Below the pieces are notes generated by a model, which worked only from the letters and a program-made list of their open reading frames with translations, did not search any database and was not told the origin of the DNA. The position numbers were made by a program, and so were the translations under genes. Below, one piece after another: positions 25,512 to 32,816 of a DNA stretch of 64,000 nucleotides (its first letter is position 1; each line of letters starts with the position of its first letter). The stretch comes from Hymenobacter sp. UV11. Its GTDB lineage: Bacteria; Bacteroidota; Bacteroidia; Cytophagales; Hymenobacteraceae. The stretch spans positions 124,001-188,000 of the forward strand of contig NZ_SRII01000007.1 of NCBI RefSeq assembly GCF_004684095.1, read 5' to 3'.

Positions 25512-25600
25512 GTCATTGCGAGCACAGCGAAGCAATCGCACCAGAACGAAATCGTTTGGGTGTTGTTCTGGTGCGATTGCTTCGCTGTGCTCGCAATGAC
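25512..25600. repeat. Palindromic element with 36-bp perfect arms
   Basis: Arms 25512-25547 and 25565-25600 are perfect complements over 36 bases with a 17-nt loop. Tips read GTCATTGCGAGC; inner part GAAGCAATCGCACCAGAAC. It sits between the two halves of the split nucleotidase. Confidence 0.92.
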
Positions 25601-25638
25601 GAACGACTTGAAGTAAGCATTAACCTGATACCTGTTAA

Positions 25639-26565
25639 ATGGAAAGACGCTCCTTCCTTCAGAAATCCCTGGTTGGCACGGCCGGCCTCAGCTTGCTGGG
25701 CCCCAGCCTCGTAGCTAACGCCGCCGGCAGCTCGTCGCGGCTGGTTATCCTGCACACCAACGATATGCACTCGCGCATTGAGCCCTTCCCCGACAACGCG
25801 CCGCAGTGGGCCGGGCTGGGCGGCATGGCCCGGCGCGAGGCCCTCATCGACAGCGTGCGCAAGCAGGAGCCCAACGTGCTGCTGCTCGACTCGGGCGACA
25901 TCTGGCAGGGTACGCCGTACTTTAACTTCTTCCAGGGCGAGCTGGAGTACAAGCTGATGTCGCGCATGAAGTACGACGCCAGCACCTTCGGCAACCACGA
26001 CTTCGACAATGGCCTCGAAGGCCTGCAAAAGCAGCTTCCCAACGCCGGCTTCCCGTTTCTGGTGGCCAACTACGACTTCGGCGGCACGCCGCTGGCCGGC
26101 CGCTTCGCGCCCTACAAGGTGTTTGAGAAGGGTGGCGCGCGCATCGGCGTCTTCGGCCTGGGTATCGAATTGAAAGGCTTGGTGGCCGACAAAAACTTCG
26201 GTACTACCCAGTACCTCGACCCCGTAGCCACCGCCAAAGCCCAGGTGCAGCGCCTGCGCCAAGGTGAGCGCTGCGACATGGTTATCTGCCTCTCGCACCT
26301 CGGCTACAAGTATGAAGGCGAAAAAATTGACGACCGCAAGCTGGCCGCTCAGGTGGGCGGCATCGACCTGATTCTGGGCGGCCATACCCACACGTTCATG
26401 CCCGCCCCCGAGCCCATAACCGGCCCCAACGGCCACGTAACGCTGATTAACCAAGTGGGCTGGTCGGGCATCAACCTCGGCCGCATCGACTACGACCTGC
26501 GCCGCGGCGCCCAGCCCGTGCGGGCTACCGGCGCCCTGGTGCTGCCCGTGGGCGCTACCTGCTAG
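25639..26565 (+). CDS. Tat-exported metallophosphatase (5'-nucleotidase N-terminal domain)
   Basis: 308 residues. The N-terminus MERRSFLQKSLVGTAGLSLL is a twin-arginine signal (RRSFLQK). The calcineurin-like domain has all metal-binding motifs: ILHTNDMHSR (about 37-46), LLLDSGDIWQGTPY (about 80-93), STFGNHDFDNG (about 115-125), LSHLGYKYEG and LILGGHTHTFMP (about 245-256). It corresponds to the N-terminal half of UshA-type nucleotidases and ends where the specificity domain would begin. Two metal ions would be loaded in the cytoplasm before folded export. With the preceding gene it forms a split nucleotidase for phosphate or nucleoside salvage. Confidence 0.92.
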   Translation: MERRSFLQKSLVGTAGLSLLGPSLVANAAGSSSRLVILHTNDMHSRIEPFPDNAPQWAGLGGMARREALIDSVRKQEPNVLLLDSGDIWQGTPYFNFFQGELEYKLMSRMKYDASTFGNHDFDNGLEGLQKQLPNAGFPFLVANYDFGGTPLAGRFAPYKVFEKGGARIGVFGLGIELKGLVADKNFGTTQYLDPVATAKAQVQRLRQGERCDMVICLSHLGYKYEGEKIDDRKLAAQVGGIDLILGGHTHTFMPAPEPITGPNGHVTLINQVGWSGINLGRIDYDLRRGAQPVRATGALVLPVGATC

Positions 26566-26718
26566 CGACCCGATAAAAGCAAGCAATCAGCGGCTTTTTT
26601 GTCTGCTGGTTTTGTCGCAAATTTGTCCCCCCCAAGTCGGGCCGGGTATTTCCCAGGCCTGATTTGGCGGGTTTTTTTTCGCCGCCGACTGCTTACCCGG
26701 TTCTCCCTCTCTCACCTC

Positions 26719-28254
26719 ATGTCGCAGGATTTTCGCACTGTTTGGGCTAATTGCCTGCGTGTCATCCGCGCCGAGGTCGGGGAGCAGAGCTTCCGCACTT
26801 GGTTCGAGCCCGTGGTGCCTATCGAGCTGCAAGGCAAGGTGCTCACCATTCAGGTGCCGAGTGTCTATTTCTACGAGTTTCTCGAAGAGCATTACGTAGA
26901 AGAGCTTAAGCGCGCTATCTACCAGGAGCTTGGCATCGAAGGCCGCCTCGAATACAGCGTAGTCGTGGACCAGGGCAACGCCCAGGCCTCGGCCAAAACT
27001 ATGCACCTGCCACCGGCCCGCAAAACGGCGCCCAGCCTGGCCCAGCCCCCCGAAGGCCGCCCTACCCCCAACTACGGCACCGCGCCCGGCGGCGTGCAGC
27101 CCAACCGGCCGGTGGCCCAGGCGCGCCACCTGGTGCCCGGTGGCAACACTGCCACGGCTGCCCAGGTGGCCGCCAACACGTTGCGCAATCCTTTCGAGGC
27201 CGTCAAAACGATGGACCGTAACATCGTGCCCTCGCAGCTCAATACCACCTACACGTTTGAGAACTACGTGGAGGGCGACTGCAACCGCCTGGCGCGCTCG
27301 GCGGGCCTCGCCGTGGCCAACAAGCCCGGTACCACCGCTTTCAACCCGTTGATGGTGTATGGGGGGGTAGGGCTGGGCAAAACGCACCTCGTGCAGGCCA
27401 TCGGCAACCACATCAAGGCCACCAATGCGGAGAAGTTCGTGCTCTACGTATCGGCCGAGAAGTTTACGAACCAGTTTATCGAAAGCCTGCAGCGCAACGC
27501 CGTGCAGGACTTCGCCAACTTTTACCTGCTCGTGGATGTGCTCATCCTCGACGATGTGCAGTTTCTGGCCAATAAGGGCAAGACGCAGGAGATGTTCTTC
27601 CACATCTTCAACCACTTGCACCAGGGCGGCCGGCAGATTGTGATGACCAGCGACCGCCCCCCGCGCGAGCTCAGCGGCCTCGAAGACCGCCTGCTCTCGC
27701 GCTTCAAGTGGGGCCTCACGGCCGACGTGCAAAGCCCCGACTTCGAGACGCGCATTGCCATCATCCAGAACAAGGCGCAGCAAGACGGCATGGAAATCGC
27801 GCCGCAGGTGGTCGAGTACCTGGCCCACTCGGTGCCCACCAACGTGCGCGAGCTCGAAGGCGTGCTCACGACCCTGCTGGCCCAGAGCGTGCTCACCCGC
27901 CGCGACATCGACCTTGAAATGGCCAAAGGCGCCCTGCGCCACATCATCGAGGAAGTAGAAGCCGAGGTCAACGTCGATTTCATCCAGAAAACGGTGGCCG
28001 ACTACTTCAGCGTGCCGGTGGCGCTACTGAAGGAGAAAACCCGTAAGAAAGAGATAGTTACGGCCCGGCAGGTGGCCATGTACTTCACCAAGGAGCACAC
28101 CAACCACTCGCTCAAGACCATTGGCTATCACTTCGGGGGTAGGGACCACGCCACGGTCATTCACTCGGTCCAAACCGTGTCTGACCTCATCGATTCGGAC
28201 AAAAAATTCAAGGACCAGATAGTGGAGCTGCGCAAGAAATTCGTGCAGAAGTAG
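26719..28254 (+). CDS. dnaA: Chromosomal replication initiator DnaA
   Basis: 511 residues from the ATG at 26719 (MSQDFRTVWANCLRVIRAEVG... begins domain I). The frame extends to 26599 but without DnaA-like sequence. Domain I is about 1-80; an Ala/Pro-rich domain II linker runs to about 170. The AAA+ domain III has Walker A YGGVGLGKTHLVQAIGNH at about 213-230, Walker B VLILDDVQFL at about 273-282 and sensor motifs (VMTSDRPP). Domain IV ends with the DnaA signature FGGRDHATVIHS near residue 472. The Walker A Gly codons contain a GGGGTAG motif. No dnaN follows and I see no cluster of TTATCCACA boxes, so the origin is not evident here. The stop codon lies inside a palindromic element. Confidence 0.97.
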   Translation: MSQDFRTVWANCLRVIRAEVGEQSFRTWFEPVVPIELQGKVLTIQVPSVYFYEFLEEHYVEELKRAIYQELGIEGRLEYSVVVDQGNAQASAKTMHLPPARKTAPSLAQPPEGRPTPNYGTAPGGVQPNRPVAQARHLVPGGNTATAAQVAANTLRNPFEAVKTMDRNIVPSQLNTTYTFENYVEGDCNRLARSAGLAVANKPGTTAFNPLMVYGGVGLGKTHLVQAIGNHIKATNAEKFVLYVSAEKFTNQFIESLQRNAVQDFANFYLLVDVLILDDVQFLANKGKTQEMFFHIFNHLHQGGRQIVMTSDRPPRELSGLEDRLLSRFKWGLTADVQSPDFETRIAIIQNKAQQDGMEIAPQVVEYLAHSVPTNVRELEGVLTTLLAQSVLTRRDIDLEMAKGALRHIIEEVEAEVNVDFIQKTVADYFSVPVALLKEKTRKKEIVTARQVAMYFTKEHTNHSLKTIGYHFGGRDHATVIHSVQTVSDLIDSDKKFKDQIVELRKKFVQK

Positions 28255-28354
28255 CGCGAAGTTTCACTTCGTGCGCGAGCGCAGCGAGCAGGCGGGGCTG
28301 AGCCATCCGCGAGATGCTTGCTGCGCTCGCGCGCGAAGTGAAACTTCGCGCTAC
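28251..28354. repeat. Palindromic element overlapping the dnaA stop codon
   Basis: Arms 28251-28290 and 28315-28354 pair over 40 bases with two mismatches (GTAGCGCGAAGTTTCACTTC at the tip). The dnaA TAG (28252-28254) is part of the left tip. It lies between convergent dnaA and the HD-domain gene. Confidence 0.9.
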
Positions 28355-28366
28355 GGTGCTAGTGGC

Positions 28367-29596
28367 CTACAAAATTTCCTTGGGGTAGCAGATATAATAC
28401 TTCTGTACTTTCTGGCTCAGCGCCCGAATATTGGGCAAATCGGACGCCTCCACTACATTCACCACCTTACCGAGCTTGGTGAGGATGTTAATTGTCTCGT
28501 TACTAGCTGGGTCATAGGCCGTGTTGCTGAGGCGGCCGGTTATCATCAGCTGCCGCGCATCGTCGGGGGGTAGGGCGAAGCGCTCGGCGATTAATTCCAC
28601 GATGCCTAGCTGAAACTCGTCGTCGTAGGGCTCGGGGGCGATGATGATTTTGAACAACTGCCGGTTTATCAGGCTCTTGGCCAGGAAACTTAACACCTTG
28701 TCGGAGTGGCCTTTCCAGCTTTTGATGGCTGCCCAGATGTCCGTATCATCTAGCTCCACGAAGTGGTTGAGGATGTCGGTGTCCGTCTCAAATTCGGCCA
28801 GCGTGACGGCGTGACCCAGAAAAAATGTGAGGCAGCTGCTACCCGGCACCGCCACGCCGGCGCGGGCCAGGTCGCGGGCCCGCTGCATGGTGCGAATGAC
28901 CATCTGCTCGGCGCTCGTAACCGTCTTGTGCAGATACACTTGCCAGTACATCAGCCGCCGGCTCACTAGGAAATTCTCGACCGAGTACACGGCCTTTTCT
29001 TCCAGCGCCAGGCGCTCGTCCACCACTTGCAGCATCTTGATGAGGCGGTCGGCGCCCGGCCGGCCCTCCTGCACGCCGGTGTAGAACGAGTCGCGGTTGA
29101 GGTAGTCGAGCCGGTCCATATCCAATTGGGAACTAACCAATTGGTGAAAAAAATCGCGCCCGTAGCTGCCCTGAAACATTTCAATGGCCAAACTCAGCTT
29201 GCCATCAAACTCTTTATTAAGCCGCTGCATCAGGAACAGCGACAGCTGCTCGTGGGGCACATCCTGGAAGATGCTGGTTTCCAACGCGTGCGAGAGCGGG
29301 CCGTGGCCGATGTCGTGCAGCAAGATGGCAATCTGGGCGGCCTCGCCCTCGGCCGCCGAAATCCCTACCCCCTTGTCTTTGAGCGTGCGCAGGGCCAACT
29401 GCATGAGGTGCATGGCGCCCAGTGCGTGGTGAAAGCGCGTGTGCAACGCCCCCGGATACACGAAGTTGGTGAGCCCCAACTGCTGGATGCGCCGCAGCCG
29501 CTGGAAGTAGGGGTGCTCAATGAGGTCGAACAGCAGCTCGGTGGGTACGGTCACGAACCCGTATACCGGGTCGTTGAAAATCTTCTTTTTATTCAT
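28367..29596 (-). CDS. HD-domain phosphohydrolase (dGTPase-like)
   Basis: 409 residues. The N-terminal part carries the metal-binding HD motifs: HTRFHHALGAMHLM (first His), IAILLHDIGHGPLSHALE (His-Asp and following His) and MDRLDYLNRDSFYTG (last Asp). It is the YdhJ/SAMHD1-like branch of HD proteins and is close to the family's usual length. Such enzymes hydrolyse deoxynucleoside triphosphates or other phosphates; the exact substrate is uncertain. The C-terminal part (about 280-409) is a helical domain common in Bacteroidota. Convergent with dnaA. Confidence 0.9.
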   Translation of the reverse strand: MNKKKIFNDPVYGFVTVPTELLFDLIEHPYFQRLRRIQQLGLTNFVYPGALHTRFHHALGAMHLMQLALRTLKDKGVGISAAEGEAAQIAILLHDIGHGPLSHALETSIFQDVPHEQLSLFLMQRLNKEFDGKLSLAIEMFQGSYGRDFFHQLVSSQLDMDRLDYLNRDSFYTGVQEGRPGADRLIKMLQVVDERLALEEKAVYSVENFLVSRRLMYWQVYLHKTVTSAEQMVIRTMQRARDLARAGVAVPGSSCLTFFLGHAVTLAEFETDTDILNHFVELDDTDIWAAIKSWKGHSDKVLSFLAKSLINRQLFKIIIAPEPYDDEFQLGIVELIAERFALPPDDARQLMITGRLSNTAYDPASNETINILTKLGKVVNVVEASDLPNIRALSQKVQKYYICYPKEIL

Positions 29597-29823
29597 CGCA
29601 GGCGGGCGCGGCTCAGCGGGGGGGGGTAGGGGAGCGTTGGCCGGTATTTGGGGCCGGTTGGCCGACTAAGCCGCGCGAACAGGAACCCAAACCCCGGTTT
29701 TCCGGTAAAGCTACGGACGGCCCGCCTACCCCCGCTTGTATACCAAGCCGGGGTTGGCTGCCGTTCATACCGCTACCGCTTACCTTTCCCCCGAAGCGCG
29801 CCCCTGTTTGCGCGCCCTTGCCT

Positions 29824-31392
29824 ATGCAACGCTATTCCATCCTTTGGGCCGACGACGAGATTGACCTGCTTAAGCCGCACATCCTCTTTCTCAAGGAGAA
29901 AGGCTACGATGTGACGCCCGTCAACTCTGGCGCCGACGCCCTCGAAGAGGTGCAGGAACATTCCTACGACCTGGTTTTTCTGGACGAAAATATGCCCGGC
30001 CTTACCGGCCTCGAAACCCTCACCGAAATCAAGGTGGTGCGCCCCACGGTGCCCGTCGTGATGATTACCAAGAGTGAGGAAGAGCACATTATGGAGGGCG
30101 CCATCGGCGCTAAAATCGCCGACTACCTCATTAAGCCCGTCAACCCGAACCAGATTCTGCTGTCGGTAAAGAAGGTGCTGGATAACAAGCGCTTAGTAAC
30201 CGAAGCTACCAACTCGGGCTACCAGCGCGACTTCCGCCAACTTGGTATGCAACTCTCCGACCGCCTCTCACCTTCGGAGTGGGTTGACGTTTATAAGAAG
30301 CTTGTATATTGGGAGTTGGAGATCAACGAAACCGAGGGCAAGAGCATGGCCGAGGTCTTCAACATGCAGAAGGACGAGGCGAATACCTACTTCGGCCGCT
30401 TCATTATTGAGAACTACGAGGACTGGGTGAACGGCCGCGATAAGGACGCGCCGCTCATGTCGCACCAGTTGTTCAAAGAGAAAGTGTTTCCGCTGATGAA
30501 GCAGACCGGCGACACGCCGGTGTACTTCGTGCTCATCGACAACCTGCGCTACGACCAGTGGAAGGTACTCGAACCCATTATCGCCGAGCTGTTTACCGTC
30601 GATAGTGAGGAGCTGTACTACAGCATTTTGCCCACTACTACGGCCTACGCCCGCAACGCCATTTTTGCGGGTATGATGCCCGGCGAGGTACAGAAAAAAT
30701 ACCCCAACCTGTGGGTGTGGGACGAGGACGAGGAAGGCAAAAACCTGCACGAGGCCGAGTTCCTGGAAATCAACTTCCAGCGCAACAACCAGAAGGCCAA
30801 GCATAGCTACCACAAGATAACCAACTTGCAGGCCGGCAAGGACTTGTTGGGTAAAATGGCTAACCTGCACAACAACTACAAGCTCAACGTTATCGTCTAT
30901 AACTTTGTGGATATGCTCTCGCACGCCCGCACCGATATGGCGATGATACGCGAGCTGGCCGCCGATGAAAGTGCCTACCGCAGCCTCACTCGCTCGTGGT
31001 TTCTGCACTCACCACTTTATGAAATGCTCCAAACCATTTCGGAGAAGAAAGGCAAGCTCATCATCACCACCGACCACGGCACCATTCGGGTAAAGCGCCC
31101 GTATAAAATTGTGGGCGACCGCAATACTAACACCAACCTGCGCTATAAGCACGGCCGCAACCTGGGCTTCGACGAAAGCCGCGACATTTACGTGGTGCGC
31201 AAGCCGGAAAATATTTTCCTGCCCCGCGAAAATGTGAGTACGGCCTACGTCTTCACCCTGGGTGATTATTTCTTCGCCTACCCCAACAACTATAACTACT
31301 ACGTGAACTACTACAAGGACACGTTCCAGCACGGCGGCGTATCGTTGGAGGAATGTATCATTCCTTACATTACGCTGACAGCGAAGGGGTAG
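29824..31392 (+). CDS. porX: PorX, response regulator with PglZ domain (type IX secretion control)
   Basis: 522 residues from the ATG at 29824 (MQRYSILWADDE); a TTG two codons earlier is less likely. Receiver domain about 1-120: acidic pocket ADDE (9-12), phospho-acceptor D54 in LVFLDENMPG, T/K switch residues in VMITKSEEEH and YLIKPVNPN. A helical linker leads to an alkaline-phosphatase-fold PglZ domain (about 205-520) with YFVLIDNLRYDQW, TTAYARNAIFAG, NFVDMLSHAR and IITTDHGTIRVKRPYKI. PorX works with the sensor PorY and sigma factor SigP to regulate the type IX secretion system, and its PglZ domain can hydrolyse oligonucleotides in studied homologues. No porY is seen nearby. Confidence 0.95.
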   Translation: MQRYSILWADDEIDLLKPHILFLKEKGYDVTPVNSGADALEEVQEHSYDLVFLDENMPGLTGLETLTEIKVVRPTVPVVMITKSEEEHIMEGAIGAKIADYLIKPVNPNQILLSVKKVLDNKRLVTEATNSGYQRDFRQLGMQLSDRLSPSEWVDVYKKLVYWELEINETEGKSMAEVFNMQKDEANTYFGRFIIENYEDWVNGRDKDAPLMSHQLFKEKVFPLMKQTGDTPVYFVLIDNLRYDQWKVLEPIIAELFTVDSEELYYSILPTTTAYARNAIFAGMMPGEVQKKYPNLWVWDEDEEGKNLHEAEFLEINFQRNNQKAKHSYHKITNLQAGKDLLGKMANLHNNYKLNVIVYNFVDMLSHARTDMAMIRELAADESAYRSLTRSWFLHSPLYEMLQTISEKKGKLIITTDHGTIRVKRPYKIVGDRNTNTNLRYKHGRNLGFDESRDIYVVRKPENIFLPRENVSTAYVFTLGDYFFAYPNNYNYYVNYYKDTFQHGGVSLEECIIPYITLTAKG

Positions 31393-31417
31393 CAACTAAG
31401 CTAGAATATCGTAAATT

Positions 31418-31468
31418 GAGGTTACGCAAAGGTGAAGAGCGCATGTAGCTCCTACCTTGCGTAACCTC
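31418..31468. repeat. Short inverted repeat between porX and DAC-domain gene
   Basis: GAGGTTACGCAAAGGT (31418-31433) pairs with ACCTTGCGTAACCTC (31454-31468) with one bulged base. It may act as the porX terminator, or it may lie in the leader of the next gene, whose ATG is 27 bases downstream. Confidence 0.6.
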
Positions 31469-31494
31469 TTTGTGCGTTAGGTGACCTCCCGCTG

Positions 31495-32733
31495 ATGACC
31501 ACTCACTACTACCCAAGCGACTTGGCTGCTGCCCTGCAGTTGCGCTGGCCGGCCGGCGCCGCGCCGCTGCCGGCGCCGGAGGTGCTCACACGGTTCATCT
31601 CGGTACTGTACCAAGCCAGCCTGCTGTTCGAAGAGGGCCGGCCCGTGGAGTGCCACGCCGTGCTGGCCGCGCAGGCCGAACTGGAGGCGCAGCCGGTTAC
31701 GCTAACTGACTTTCACTTGGTGCGCTTCGACGAAGTGCGGGCCTGGAACGAGCACGAGGTGCGTCGGCTGAGTCCGGCTGTGCAGCACAGTAGCAGTCTG
31801 CTGGCGGTAGAAGCTTCGGCCGACGGGCAGCTCCTGCTGTGGGGGATGCTTTTTAGTGGGCACGAGTGGGACTGGGTGCCCGATAATTCGCGCCAGGCCG
31901 TGGCCGTTGCCCCGCCGGCACTGCTGGTGCAAGTGAGTGGGCCGGGCAGCCTCGTATTTTATTACGGCAGCCAGCGCTTGCTCACCTTGCAGCGCGGGCG
32001 CATCGACGGGCACGGCTTTTTGCAGTTTCCGCTGGCCTGGGGCGCGGGGCGGTTCTTCGAAAACCAGCAACTGGCGGGGGCCGCGGCGGCCGGACTGGAA
32101 TGGACGCTTACGCAGGAAGAGTGCATTATTAGGTTTGTGCTGCACATGCAGCGCCGGGCGCTCACGCGCTCGCGGGCCAGCGGCCACGGGGTGTTGGTGG
32201 TGCTGGTGCCTACCCACCAGGTAGCCGCGCTTACCGGGCTGGGCGGCGTACTGCGGCCCAAGTATCGGCTGCTACCCACTGGGGCTGGCCCCCGATTCCC
32301 GACCCTGGTGCAGGCCAGCGTGCGGCGCCTACTGGAACTGGGCGAGCTGAGCTGGACGCACTTCCAGTGCTCGCGCGACGCGGAGCTGCTGACCTTGGCG
32401 GCCGAAATAGACCGTTTTGCCGACTGCATTGCCGACATGGGCGCTGTTGACGGCGCCCTGATGTTTACCCAGCAGATAGATCTGGTGGGCTTCGGAGTAG
32501 AAATTCAGGCCACGCAGGTGACCCTCAGCCAGGTGTATCGCGCCCTGGATATGGAGGGCCAGACCCTGCAGCCCGTGCCTGCCGACCACGGCGGCACCCG
32601 GCACCGGGCCGCCTACCGCCTATGCCTGGCCGCGCCCGAGTGCCTGGCCATCCTGGTGTCGCAGGATGGCAACGTGCAGTTCGTGCACAACCAGGATGGC
32701 AAAGTGGTTTTCTGGGACCAGCTGTCGTTTTAG
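31495..32733 (+). CDS. DAC-domain protein with N-terminal sensor-like domain (diadenylate cyclase-like)
   Basis: 412 residues, no signal peptide. The C-terminal part reads like a DisA_N/DAC domain: DGALMFTQQIDLVGFGVEIQ (D319-G320-A321), then HGGTRHRAAYRLCLAAPECL (R369-H370-R371) and AILVSQDGNVQFVHNQDG. In diadenylate cyclases the DGA and RHR motifs bind ATP, and both are intact here. The DGA-to-RHR spacing, about 50, is longer than the about 33 of DisA and CdaA, by an insert around 340-360. The first 300 residues match what databases call a DACNV sensor region, as far as I can recall. Product would be cyclic di-AMP if active. Neighbours are porX and a PorE-like gene. An ATP- or nucleotide-sensing role without catalysis is the alternative. 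Confidence 0.65.
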   Translation: MTTHYYPSDLAAALQLRWPAGAAPLPAPEVLTRFISVLYQASLLFEEGRPVECHAVLAAQAELEAQPVTLTDFHLVRFDEVRAWNEHEVRRLSPAVQHSSSLLAVEASADGQLLLWGMLFSGHEWDWVPDNSRQAVAVAPPALLVQVSGPGSLVFYYGSQRLLTLQRGRIDGHGFLQFPLAWGAGRFFENQQLAGAAAAGLEWTLTQEECIIRFVLHMQRRALTRSRASGHGVLVVLVPTHQVAALTGLGGVLRPKYRLLPTGAGPRFPTLVQASVRRLLELGELSWTHFQCSRDAELLTLAAEIDRFADCIADMGAVDGALMFTQQIDLVGFGVEIQATQVTLSQVYRALDMEGQTLQPVPADHGGTRHRAAYRLCLAAPECLAILVSQDGNVQFVHNQDGKVVFWDQLSF

Positions 32734-32816
32734 AGCGGTTTCCGAGTCCGGTACCTGCTCCGGTCCAACGGCGCAGCCGTCCGACCGGTTGACGGCCACG
32801 CTATCCAAAATTCCGT

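Noticed and set aside
21551..25600. Insertion sequences
   Set aside because: The inverted repeats here enclose only loops of tens of bases with no transposase gene, so they are not complete insertion sequences.
26587..27942. 451-codon frame on the minus strand opposite dnaA
   Set aside because: Antisense shadow of a certain gene; composition typical of the reverse frame of GC-rich codons.
26566..28367. Replication origin next to dnaA
   Set aside because: No cluster of TTATCCACA-like boxes or AT-rich unwinding region around dnaA; the repeat after dnaA is a palindromic element of a dispersed kind.
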